Shown: positions 55,841-64,000 of the stretch, in pieces
Layout: every line of letters starts with the position of its first letter
Position numbering within the stretch: the stretch's first letter is position 1
Source of the DNA: CAWCLK01 sp963796225
GTDB lineage: Bacteria > Actinomycetota > Nitriliruptoria > Nitriliruptorales > Nitriliruptoraceae
Direction of reading: 5' to 3'
Length of the DNA: 64,000 nt
Assembly (NCBI GenBank): GCA_963796225.1
Contig: CAWCLK010000036.1
Coordinates: 55,765-119,764, forward strand
Notes under the pieces: generated by a model
What the model was told of the DNA's origin: nothing
Databases searched by the model: none
The model's input: only the letters and a program-made list of their open reading frames with translations
Position numbers and translations under genes: made by a program

Positions 55841-58550
55841 ATGTCCACGCTCGTCCTCGCGATCGTCACGGTGCTCGCCGCCGTGATCGCGGTCCCGCTG
55901 GCCCAGGCCAGCCCTGCCGACGAGTACGGCGGCCCGTACTTCGGCGAGGACAACTTCCCGCCGGGGTGCATCCGGGACATGTCGCCGGACAACCCCGACA
56001 ACATCTGCCACCACATGCGCACCGGTCTGAACGCACTGGACTCACCGCAGGTGGACGTCGCCATCCTCGTGCCGGTCTCGCCGACCGCCGAACGCGACAT
56101 GCGGATCATGCGCCAGTCGGTCGAGATGTGGGAGGGCGGGATCGACTACCTCGCCGACGAGATGGACCTGCCGTGGCTGCGCGACGGCATGGACTTCCAC
56201 ATCACGGTGGACTACGTCGACCTCGAGGGTGACGGCGACGGCGGCGAGTTCACGACGTACCCGATCGTCGACCCCGAGATCGTGATCATCGCGACCAACC
56301 CCGTCGGGGGCGCCGGCATCGGCATCGACCCGGTCCCCTTCGTCTTCACGGACGAGGACGCGGTCCCCTGCCACGAGGTCTCCAACCCCTTCGACTTCGA
56401 GTACTGGGACGCCCTGCCCGGCTTCGACAGCCACCACGAGGTCCGGTCCGGGACCTACACCGAGGACTGCGGCGGCGCCGGTGGCAACATCTGCTTCGCG
56501 ATCAACGGCGCGATCGACCCGACTCCCCGAGGACATCGACTTCTTCAACCTCTTCGACCTGGTGTCCCACGAGTTCGGCCACTGCCTGACGCTGGGCCAC
56601 GTCGGTGACGGGGCGGAGGGCGAGTGGGGCGTGCTGCCCAGCAACGACATCATGGCGTACCACACCGACCCACCCGGCCTGAACAAGTGCGTGTCGACCC
56701 TGGACGTCGAGGGCATCGCCATCCGCATGAGCCGCTACCTCGACACCGACGGGAACGGCGCGGTCGAGGACCGGAGGACCTCCTGCTCGCCAACGACCAG
56801 GTCGGCGAGGGCGCCAACGCGTTCCAGGTCCAGCATCCCGACGACCACCTGTACGCCTCCAGCACCGGGTCGCCGCTCGACTGTCCCCAACCCGACCTCG
56901 GGCTGCTGCCTGGCGAGCGCACCGACTGGACGCCCGATCCGGTCGACACCGGCGCCGAGCCGGTCCTGACCGTGTCCGCGCCGGCGGACGGGGCCGTGAC
57001 CCAGGACGGGACCATCACGGTGACCGGGACGGTGGAGCAGGTCGAACCGCCCGACCCGGAGAACGACGTCACGACGTCGACGGCCCACGTCGACGACGCC
57101 GACGACGACGCCACGACCCCCGTCACCGAGATCCTCGACGTCGACGCGACGGTCACCGACACCACGGTCGAGGCCACCATCTCGCTGGCCGACCTGTGGC
57201 CGACCACGGACCTGACCAGCCCCACCAGCTACAGCCTCGTGGTGGACGGACGCCGCTTCGACTCGTTCGTGCGCTACCCCACGCTGGACCCGAACCCGAT
57301 GACGTGGGACAACGGCGCGGCGGCGTACATGCCCGAGGGCACCTCCACCTGGGACCTGGACGCGAAGACCGTCAGCTTCCACCTCGACCGCGCCTACCTG
57401 GAAGGGGCAGGGATCGACGCCCCGTACTTCGTCGCCGGCCAGGCCAACCTGGGCCTGCTGTCCACGATCGTGGCCGACGACCGCGCGCCCGGACGGCGCC
57501 GGGACCGTGGGGATCACCGAGGCCCGCGTCGTGTCGCCCGGTGACGTCGCGCCCGTCGGCGAGCACGCCGAGACCGTGAACTTCCAGAACACCGAGACCG
57601 GCAACACCTTCTACACCGAGCAGTCCACGTTCGGCGTGACCCCGACCCTGGGGATCGACCCCAGCGACACCTTCGACCTCGACCTCACGCAGCCGAGCGA
57701 CGTCACGGTCGTCGCTGACGTGGACCGGCGCCGACGCCGGCACCGACCTCGACGTGTACGTCACGGGCGCCGCCGACTCGGGCAGCGACGGGGCGACGGC
57801 GGAGCCGCAGGAGACCGTCACGCTGGCCGACGTCGACGGCCCGCTGGAGCTGCGGGTCGAGCCGTACATGGTCACCGACCCCGTCGCCGGCACGACCTAC
57901 ACGCTGACCGCCGAGGTGACCCCGCTCGTGCAGGACCCCGACCCGACGGGTCCCGACAGCGACGGTGACGGCGTTCCGGACAGCTCGGACGTCTGCGTCG
58001 ACGAACCCGGCAACGGTGCCGACGGCTGCCCGATCACGGCGACCGAGCAGGTGAGCGTCTACGTGGACGACGTGCTGGCTGGCAGCCAGGACGTCGACAC
58101 CGTGAGCGGGGCCGACAGCTTCGCCATCCCCGTCGACCTCGCCGAGGGCGACCGCGTCCTGCGCATCGACTGGGTCGACCACGACGAGGTCATCGCGTCG
58201 GTGACACGCAGCGTCACCCACTCGACCGACGACGACGGCGACGGGGTGCCGAACAGCGAGGACGCCTGCCCCGGGTACGACGACACGGTCGACAGCGACG
58301 GCGACGGCGTGCCGGACGGGTGCGACGTCGAGGTCGACGGCGACCGTGACGGCGACGGCGTGGCCGACCGGGTGGACAACTGCCAGCACGCGCCCGAACC
58401 CCGACCAGGACGACCTCGACGGGGACGGCACCGGGCGACGCCTGCGACAACGACGTCGATGGTGACGGGCACAGCAACGGCAAGGAGCAGGCCCACGGGA
58501 CCAACCCGAGGGACGCCGACGACTACCCGGGGTCCGGACGGATCGCCTGA
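55841..58550 (+). CDS. Secreted metzincin-type metalloprotease with thrombospondin type 3 repeats (multiple frameshifts)
   Basis: About 903 residues. A signal peptide (MSTLVLAIVTVLAAVIAVPL, cut after AQA) leads to a protease domain with VSHEFGHCLTLGHVGDG, the HExxHxxxxxH zinc motif. Some 25 residues later comes SNDIMAYHT, a Met-turn as in metzincins. One or two beta-sandwich domains follow (about residues 370-690), then Ca-binding Asp-rich repeats of thrombospondin type 3 form (DSDGDGVPDSSDVC, DDDGDGVPNSEDACPG, DGDGVADRVDNC). Breaks lie near 56525, 56775, 57492, 57722, 58400 and 58435. It would degrade extracellular protein. The 229 bases upstream (55612-55840) hold no gene I can support. Confidence 0.7.
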
Positions 58551-58560
58551 CCCGCCGGGC

Positions 58561-59394
58561 TCAGGCCCCGTCTGCCAACGGCAGCGACACCACGAAGCGC
58601 GTGCCCGTCCCGCACGGGGCGGGCACCGCTTCGACCAGGCCGTCGTGGGCCTCGGCGACGCGGGCCACGACGGCCAGCCCGATGCCGAGCCCACCCGGAC
58701 GGTCCGACCGGCGCTGGAAGCGATCGAAGATCGCCTCCATGTCCTCGGGTGCGACGCCCTCGCCCTCGTCCTGGACCCAGAGGAGCGCGTGGGTGTCGTC
58801 GCGTTCGACGACCACGTGGATGTCGCTGCTGGCCGGCGAGTACTTGACCGCATTGTCGAGCAGGTTGGTCAGGGCCTGCCGCAGGAGTACCGGATCCCCG
58901 TCGACCGGCGTCGGGTCCGGCCCGAGGCGCACCTCGCAGGCGCGGTCCGCCAGCAGGCCCACCTCGAGGTCGCGCACGACGTTCGACGCCAGCTCGTTGA
59001 GGTCGAGGCGTTCGGCGACGAGCTCGGCATTCTCGTCCCCGGTGCCACGGAGCCGCTCCAGCAGGCGCTCCAGCACGTCCGACTGGCGCAGGCCGACCTC
59101 GACCAGGTCGTGCACGTCGTCGTCGTCGGAGCGTCGGGCGATCTCCCGGAACGCCGACACCATGAGGGCGAGCGGGTTGGCCGCCTCGTGCCGGAACTCG
59201 GCCAGGGCTCGTTCGGCAGCATCGTCCTGCAAGGGGGTCCCGTGCGTCTCGGGGTCTGGGAGACGCGGCGAGGGTGCAGCACGGGGTCGGGGAGGTGCCC
59301 GCCCGGTCGGTCGGGCGAACGCCCAGCGCACGCCGCGTGCGGCGGCGAGGCGTCCGCAGGCCGTTGGCCGCGAGGCGCTGCACTCTCGACGCAT
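58561..59394 (-). CDS. Soluble sensor histidine kinase-like protein
   Basis: 277 residues, unbroken. The dimerisation helix carries an unusual H-box, FRHEAANPLALMVSAFREI. The catalytic domain has NLLDNAVKYSP (N box), VQDEGEGVAPEDM (G1), FDRFQRR (F box) and GGLGIGLAVVARVAEAHDG (G2). There is no membrane helix; the first 60 residues are basic and disordered. ATG 59394 is chosen because GGGAGGA lies upstream. No response regulator is adjacent. It is convergent with the metzincin gene and divergent (28 bases) from the DUF2231-like gene. Confidence 0.78.
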   Translation of the reverse strand: MRRECSASRPTACGRLAAARGVRWAFARPTGRAPPRPRAAPSPRLPDPETHGTPLQDDAAERALAEFRHEAANPLALMVSAFREIARRSDDDDVHDLVEVGLRQSDVLERLLERLRGTGDENAELVAERLDLNELASNVVRDLEVGLLADRACEVRLGPDPTPVDGDPVLLRQALTNLLDNAVKYSPASSDIHVVVERDDTHALLWVQDEGEGVAPEDMEAIFDRFQRRSDRPGGLGIGLAVVARVAEAHDGLVEAVPAPCGTGTRFVVSLPLADGA

Positions 59395-59422
59395 CCGTCC
59401 TCCCGCCCCAGGATGCCTCCCC

Positions 59423-59911
59423 ATGGAATCGACGCTGTTCGGCCTGCCCGCCCATCCCCTGCTCGTCCACGCCGTGGTCGTGCTGATCCCGCTGGCCGCC
59501 ATCGCCATGGTCCTCATGGTCGTCGCGCCACGCACCCGGAGCCACCTCGTCTGGGCCACGCTCGTGCTGGCGGTCGCCGCGGCGGCCCTGACACCGTGGG
59601 CGGCCGAGTCCGGTGAGGAGCTCGCCCACCAGGTGGACGAGACGGCCACGATCGAACGCCACGAGGGCCTGGGCGAGAACCTCACCCCCTTCGCCGTCGG
59701 CCTGGCCGTCGGGGCGGCGGCGCTCGCGGCCGAGCACGTTCGCTCGGAGCGACGGTCCGCCGACTTCGGACACGCCGCGCGTCGGCGGTGGGTGCCGATC
59801 GGGGTCTCCGCCCTGGCGCTGGTCACGGCCGTCGCCGCGACCGCGCAGGTCGTGGCGGTGGGCCACTCCGGTGCGGAGGCGACGTGGGAGGACGCCACCG
59901 CGGAGGGGTGA
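59423..59911 (+). CDS. DUF2231-like four-helix membrane protein
   Basis: 162 residues. The N-terminus FGLPAHPLLVHAVVVLIPLA is the DUF2231 hallmark (PxHPLLVHxPI/V). Four helices lie at about 13-35, 40-58, 88-104 and 128-148, with GEELAHQVDETATIERHEGL, also family-like, between helices 2 and 3. Some related proteins bind haem through the His residues, which I cannot confirm here. The promoter must lie in the 28-base gap or within the kinase start on the other strand. Confidence 0.75.
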   Translation: MESTLFGLPAHPLLVHAVVVLIPLAAIAMVLMVVAPRTRSHLVWATLVLAVAAAALTPWAAESGEELAHQVDETATIERHEGLGENLTPFAVGLAVGAAALAAEHVRSERRSADFGHAARRRWVPIGVSALALVTAVAATAQVVAVGHSGAEATWEDATAEG

Positions 59912-59966
59912 TCGGTCGAACGACCACGGCCGGGTCCGCGCCAGCGGCGTTCCCAGCGTTCTCCAA

Positions 59967-60007
59967 GGATCCTCGGATGCGTGCTGGAGCCACCGCCCCG
60001 AGGATCC
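59967..60007. promoter_or_regulatory. Inverted repeat downstream of the DUF2231-like gene
   Basis: GGATCCTCGG (59967-59976) and CCGAGGATCC (59998-60007) form a perfect 10-bp inverted repeat with a 21-base loop. It follows the DUF2231-like stop by 55 bases and precedes the next start by 34. It is possibly a terminator or an operator for the lipoprotein gene. Confidence 0.35.
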
Positions 60008-60041
60008 CCGGGTCCCTGTCTCCCGATCCGAGGACCCTCCC

Positions 60042-60425
60042 GTGCGTTCCCTGCTCCCTGCCCGCCGGATGGCCGTCGCCGCCGGCCTCGCCCTGCTCGT
60101 GACCGCCTGCGGCACCAGCGGCACGTCCACCACGTCCGCCACGTCGGACACCACCACGAGCGCCGCGTCGCCCACCGCCTCCGCCAGCGCCAGCGCCTCC
60201 ACGAGCGCCGACGCAGTGGACGCCAACACCGCCTCCGTCGACGAGATCGTCGCCGCCCTCGAGGCCGCGGGCGTCAGCAACGCCGAACGCTGGGCGGACG
60301 AGGTCACCGAGTACCGGCCCTACCCCACCGACGACCCGCAGCTCGGCAAGCTGCGGCAGAACCTGGCCAAGTACAACCCCGGCGAGGACACCCTGGACCG
60401 CATCCTGTCGGCGCTGACGGTCTGA
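60042..60425 (+). CDS. Small lipoprotein with helix-hairpin-helix-like domain
   Basis: 127 residues. The signal ends in LLVTACG (lipobox, Cys about residue 22), followed by a Ser/Thr/Ala-rich linker. The C-terminal 65 residues (DANTASVDEIVAALEAAGVS, NAERWADEVTEYRPYP, LRQNLAKYNPGEDTLDRILS) resemble a short ComEA-type helix-hairpin-helix, where VNTAS starts the fold. Its DNA-binding ability is unproven. GTG 60042 is preferred since the basic VRSLLPARRMA opens a lipoprotein signal; ATG 60069 is in frame. One base separates it from the next gene. Confidence 0.65.
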   Translation: MRSLLPARRMAVAAGLALLVTACGTSGTSTTSATSDTTTSAASPTASASASASTSADAVDANTASVDEIVAALEAAGVSNAERWADEVTEYRPYPTDDPQLGKLRQNLAKYNPGEDTLDRILSALTV

Positions 60426-60426
60426 C

Positions 60427-60903
60427 ATGTCGACGCTGCTCGGAGTCCGTGACCGAATCGCGACGGCCGACCCTGCGCGGTGGAGCCTGGCCAGCGCCGT
60501 GTGGTGGCTGGCCCTGGCCACCACGCTCGGCACGCTGCTGGAGCTCGCCGTCGAGCGACACTGGAACGGGTGGATCCAGCTCATCCCCTGGGTCGCCGGG
60601 GCGGTGCTGCTGGCGGCGCTGGCCACCACTCGGTACGGCCCCGCCCGGTGGCGGCCGGCGGCCCGTGCCGCGTTCGGACTCGTGCTGCTGGTCGGCGCCA
60701 TCGGCGTGGTCGAGCACGTCCGCGCGAACTGGCTGGCCGCCCCCCTGGATTCCACCGTCGGCGCCAGCTGGGACCAGCGCGGACTGCTGTCCCAGCTGTG
60801 GCTCGCGAGCACCGGTGGCGTCGGCCCCTCCCCCTCCCTGGCGCCCCTGGTGATCACCCAGGCGGCCCTGCTCGGCCTGCTCGGCACCCGCTCCCGGTCC
60901 TGA
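60427..60903 (+). CDS. Small membrane protein, unknown function
   Basis: 158 residues with about four helices (about 20-42, 48-65, 76-92 and 132-150). No motif is recognised; Trp is frequent near the membrane edges. It begins one base after the lipoprotein stop and is likely co-transcribed. The ATG at 60427 is the only start that keeps all helices without overlap. A hairpin 30 bases after the stop may end the unit. Confidence 0.65.
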   Translation: MSTLLGVRDRIATADPARWSLASAVWWLALATTLGTLLELAVERHWNGWIQLIPWVAGAVLLAALATTRYGPARWRPAARAAFGLVLLVGAIGVVEHVRANWLAAPLDSTVGASWDQRGLLSQLWLASTGGVGPSPSLAPLVITQAALLGLLGTRSRS

Positions 60904-60932
60904 CCCCGCCTCCTACGCTGCGCCCCGGACCC

Positions 60933-60955
60933 CGCTCGGCCGGCCTGGCCGAGCG
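60933..60955 (+). terminator. Short hairpin before the sensor kinase gene
   Basis: CGCTCGGCC (60933-60941) pairs with GGCCGAGCG (60947-60955) around five bases. It is between the membrane-protein stop (60903) and the kinase start (60970), so it may end the first unit or shape the 5' leader of the second. Confidence 0.4.
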
Positions 60956-60969
60956 CAACGAGGTGCCCT

Positions 60970-62437
60970 GTGTCACTGCGCGTCCGCCTGGTCGCCTCGC
61001 TCGCCGTGCTGTTCACGGTGGGCCTGGCGGTCTATGGGTGGGGGACCTACCGCGCGTTCGCCCGGACCGAGCTCGACCGCGTCGACGACCAGTTGGCCGA
61101 GCTCGTGCCCATCGCGACGCGCGAGCTGGCCGAGCAGGCCGAGTTCGGCCGAGCTGCCCCGCCGCTCGACGACCCGTTCGACGACGGCCAGCGGGACGGG
61201 GACCGCGACAGCCCCACCCTGGTCGTGGCCCCCGGCACCTACGCCGAGCTGCGCACCACGACGGGGGAGGTCGTCACGGTCCGCCAGGACACCGACGCCA
61301 GCGTGCAGCCGCGCGTCGCCGAGGTCGAGCCGCCCCCCGGTGGTCAGCGGCTGGCGACCGTCCGGGGCAGCGACGACGACAGTCGCTGGCGGGTGCTGGC
61401 CGAATCGTTCGGGCCCGACGCCCCGTCGGTGGTCGTGGCCATCCCCCTGTCCGAGGTGACCGAGAGCCTGCAGCGGCTCGTGACCATCGAGCTGCTGGCG
61501 GGCCTGGCCCTGCTCGCCGCGCTCGGACTCGGTGCGTGGCTGCTGCTGCGCCGCGGGCTGCAGCCCCTCGAGGCGATCGCGGGCACCGCCGGCTCCATCT
61601 CCGCCGGCGCCGACCTGGACACCCGGGTCCCCCACGCCGACGAGCACTCCGAGGTCGGCCAGCTCGCCACGGCCATCAACGGGATGCTCGACGACCTGCA
61701 GGACGCCTTTCGCGAGCGCGAGGCCACCGAGGCCCGGTTGCGCCGGTTCCTGTCCGACGCCTCGCACGAGCTGCGCACGCCCCTGACGTCCATCCGCGGC
61801 TTCGCCGAGCTGTTCCGACTCGGCGCCGACTCCCCCCACGTCGACCTGCCCACCATCCTGCGCCGCATCGAGCAGGAGTCCGACCGCATGGGCGTGCTGG
61901 TCGAGGACCTGCTCACCCTCGCGCGCCTCGACGAACGCCGCCCCGTCGAGCGGGGCCCGGTCGACCTCGCCGTGCTCGCCGCCGACGCCTGCAGCGACGC
62001 CGTGGCGACGGACGCCGGACCGCCACCTGGCGCTGGACACCCCGGACGCCCTCGTCGTGCACGGCAGCGAGGACCACCTGCGCCAGGCGCTGGGCAACCT
62101 CGTGACCAACGCCCTGCGCCACACCGGACCGGCCACGCCCGTGGAGGTGCGGGCTGCTCGGGACGGCGACACCGCCGTCCTCGCGGTCCGCGACCACGGG
62201 CCCGGCCTGGACCCCGACACCCTCGCCCATGCCTTCGACCGCTTCTGGCAGGCCGACGCAGCCCGCGTCGGCGTGGGCACGGGGCTGGGCCTGTCGATCG
62301 TCGCGGCGATCGCGGCCGAGCACGGCGGCACCGCCGAGGCCGCCAACCACCCCGACGGCGGGGCGGTGTTCACCCTGCGACTGCCGGTGGACGGACCCGA
62401 CGACCGGTCGGGGCAGCCGCACCCCGACGCCCCGTAG
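60970..62437 (+). CDS. Membrane sensor histidine kinase (frameshifted)
   Basis: About 488 residues. Helix 1 (about residues 7-25), an extracytoplasmic sensor region (about 30-165) and helix 2 (about 172-195) are followed by a HAMP domain (LQPLEAIAGTAGSIS, AGADLDTRVPH). The HisKA helix has DASHELRTPLTSIRGFAELF with the phospho-acceptor His. The ATPase domain has NLVTNALRHTG, VRDHGPGL, FDRFWQAD and GTGLGLSIVAAIAAEHGG. One break near 62020 joins SDAVATDAG to RHLALDTPDALVV. No response regulator is next to it. The GTG start at 60970 is taken. Confidence 0.82.
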
Positions 62438-62474
62438 GCTCGCCGCACGCCGACGCCGGACCGGGAGGCGCAGG

Positions 62475-63456
62475 GTGATCGTCGACGCCGCGCTGTACGC
62501 GGACGGCTGCCGCGCCAAGGAGGACGTCGACCTCGCCACGATGGTCGACCGCGGGCGCGACGACCCCGACGCGTTCGTGTGGATCGGGCTGTTCGAGCCC
62601 ACCGACGACGAGTTCGACGAGATCTCGAGCGTCTTCGACCTGCACCCGCTGGCCATCGAGGACGCGGTGCACGCCCACCAGCGTCCCAAGCTCGAGCACT
62701 ACGACGACTCGATCTTCGTCGTCATGAAGACCGTCGGGCTTCGAGCAGGACGGCGACAACGACCTCGACATCGGCGAGATCATGGTGTTCCTCGGCCGGG
62801 GCTTCGTCGTCACCGTCCGGCACGGCTCGTTCGCCGGGCTCACCGACCTGCGGTCGCGGCTCGAGCACGATCGCGACCTGCTCCGCCACGGGGGCGGTGC
62901 CGTCCTGCACGGGGTGGTCGACCGGGTCGTCGACGCGTACGAGCTGCTGCTCGACGACCTCGACCAGGACGTGGCCGAGATCGAACGCCAGGTCTTCACG
63001 CCCGGCCACCACGACCTCGCGGCCCGGCTGTACCGGGCCAAGCGCGAGGTGCAGACCATCCGCCGCGCCGTGGCGCCCTTCGGCGACGTGACCCGTCGGC
63101 TGGCCGCCGACCCCCCGCCGGCACACGTGGACCCCTCGCTGCAGCCGTACATGCGCGACGTCCACGACCACCTCGTGCGGACCCAGGACCGGCTGTCGCT
63201 GCTGACCGAGCTGCTGACCGACGCGCTGTCGACCAACGTCGCGCAGATCGGGCTGCGCCAGAACGAGGACATGCGCCGCATCTCGGCCTGGGTCGGGATC
63301 GTGGCCGTGCCGACGATGATCGCCGGGATCTACGGGATGAACTTCGAGCACATGCCCGAGCTCGACTGGCAGTACGGCTACGGCGCCGCGCTGGCCGTCA
63401 TGGCCCTGGTGTCCGTGGGGCTGTACCGACTGTTCAAGCGCAGCGGCTGGCTGTGA
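62475..63456 (+). CDS. corA: CorA-family divalent cation transporter (frameshifted)
   Basis: About 326 residues. The N-terminal cytoplasmic funnel (about 1-250) has FVWIGLFEPTDDEFDEISSV and LHPLAIEDAVHAHQRPKLEH, typical of CorA. The pore helix ends in MIAGIYGMNFEHMPELDWQY with the GMN selectivity motif, and a second helix plus the basic tail KRSGW close the protein. It takes up Mg2+ or Co2+, or exports in some members. One break near 62740 lies between MKTVGLR and GDNDLDIGEIMVFLG. The GTG at 62475 has GGAGG upstream. Confidence 0.87.
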
Positions 63457-63490
63457 CCGCCGCCCGTCCACCTCGACGAACGGAGCCACG

Positions 63491-63952
63491 ATGAACGTCG
63501 CCACCGAGGACCGCGTGGGACGCGACGAGATGGAGGCGTTCGTGCGCGATCGGCGCAAGCTCCTGCTCGTCACCACCCGGGCCGACGGGCGGCCGCAGGT
63601 GTCGCCGGTGGTCGGGGCGCTCGACGACGACGGCCACCTGCTGGTGTCCAGCTACCCCACCCGGGCCAAGGTCGCGAACCTCCGGCGACGCCCCGACTGC
63701 GCCGTGGTCGTCCTGTCCGACGACTTCGACGGCCCGTGGATCCAGCTGTACGGGCAGGCCGGGGTCGTCGACGGCGAGGACGGCGTCGAGCGGCTCGTGG
63801 ACTACTACCGGGCCGCCGCGGGCGAGCACGACGACTGGGACGAGTACCGCCAGGCGATGCGCGATCGCGGCAAGGTGGCCATCGACGTCACCATCACCGA
63901 CTGGGGCCCGATCGCGACCGGTGGTGTCCCACCCGAGTTCGCGGACGACTGA
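63491..63952 (+). CDS. PPOX-class F420/flavin-binding protein (Rv1155-like)
   Basis: 153-residue split-barrel protein of the pyridoxamine-phosphate-oxidase-like class. KLLLVTTRADGRPQVSPVVG is the first barrel hairpin, TRAKVANLRRRPDCAVVVLS the cofactor-phosphate helix and strand, and VDYYRAAAGEHDDWDEYRQA the closing region. In actinobacteria this branch mostly uses F420; the substrate is unknown. With the LLM enzyme at 40850 it suggests F420 chemistry in this organism. The ATG at 63491 is clear (GGAGC upstream). Confidence 0.8.
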   Translation: MNVATEDRVGRDEMEAFVRDRRKLLLVTTRADGRPQVSPVVGALDDDGHLLVSSYPTRAKVANLRRRPDCAVVVLSDDFDGPWIQLYGQAGVVDGEDGVERLVDYYRAAAGEHDDWDEYRQAMRDRGKVAIDVTITDWGPIATGGVPPEFADD

Positions 63953-63955
63953 CCG

Positions 63956-64000
63956 TCATCGGGGCGCAGTCAGCAGCTCGCGGATCTCGGCCGCTGACGG
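63956..64000 (-). CDS. Possible C-terminus of a gene running in from beyond the window
   Basis: On the minus strand the last 45 bases read SAAEIRELLTAPR then a stop (63956-63958) without interruption. Codon bias and composition fit coding sequence, and its end would be convergent with the PPOX gene. The piece is too short to name. Confidence 0.3.
   Translation of the reverse strand, partial: PSAAEIRELLTAPR

Noticed and set aside
58550..58582. Strong terminator between the metzincin and kinase genes
   Set aside because: GCCTGA and TCAGGC can pair around CCCGCCGGGC, but the stem is only six base pairs with a mismatch next to it; too weak to list.
1..64000. tRNA, rRNA, insertion sequences or prophage genes
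   Set aside because: I saw no cloverleaf-like sequence, rRNA text, transposase/integrase motif or terminal inverted repeats flanking a gene.

Overview
The window is a 64 kb, very GC-rich chromosomal segment from an actinobacterium. The evidence is codon use biased to G/C at third positions, frequent GTG starts, F420-type oxidoreductases, GAF-ANTAR regulators, a resuscitation-factor-like transglycosylase, DUF3556, a WXG100-like protein and cell-wall-binding repeat 2 (CWB2) domains. CWB2 in a very GC-rich actinobacterium would fit the Nitriliruptoria (Euzebya/Nitriliruptor side); that placement is inference. I saw no rRNA, tRNA, CRISPR array, transposase or phage gene. Coding is dense and no gap exceeds 300 bases.

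Layout. 0-6.5 kb: two c-di-GMP enzymes (a GGDEF fragment and a membrane PAS-GGDEF-EAL protein) around a PH-domain membrane protein, a secreted beta-propeller protein and a small unknown. 6.6-14.2 kb: surface functions, with an XXXLXXG heptad-repeat protein, a secreted HExxH/CWB2 protein, a membrane-anchored unknown and an Rpf-like cell-wall hydrolase. 14.3-19.4 kb: HAD phosphatase, DUF4389 membrane protein overlapping a subfamily-I haloalkane dehalogenase, and a GMC flavoprotein oxidase. 19.5-27.7 kb: an eight-gene complex-I-like operon (A, B/D-like fusion, H, J, K, L, M, N) without NuoC, E, F, G or I. 27.7-32.7 kb: a convergent six-gene group 3b-type [NiFe]-hydrogenase operon. 32.8-41.9 kb: GHL10-like protein, lytic transglycosylase, ATP-dependent DNA ligase, secreted coiled-coil protein, TPR protein, rhodanese-like protein, cupin, and an LLM F420-dependent oxidoreductase. 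42.0-46.3 kb: a WXG100-like to PcfJ-like cluster and a tiny Cys-rich protein. 46.4-51.4 kb: DUF3556, SDR, DUF1214-like and sulfotransferase genes. 51.5-64 kb: orphan histidine kinases, two GAF-ANTAR regulators, an ABC exporter, a metzincin with thrombospondin type 3 repeats, small membrane proteins, CorA and a PPOX F420-type enzyme.

How genes work together. The complex-I-like operon keeps the ion-translocating membrane arm, but its only peripheral subunit is a NuoB/NuoD-like fusion that has lost the cluster N2 cysteines, so how it is driven is open. The neighbouring soluble hydrogenase would exchange electrons between H2 and NAD(P)H. A 15-bp palindrome (CTGACGG-N-CCGTCAG) upstream of both the LLM oxidoreductase and the sulfotransferase suggests a shared repressor.

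Quality warning. About 25 genes carry one or more single-base frame breaks, often as compensating pairs and often explained by one duplicated or lost G/C. They hit core genes (NuoH, NuoL, CorA, an ABC ATPase) as often as accessory ones. I read most as sequence errors rather than decay and have joined the frames, giving each approximate break point.
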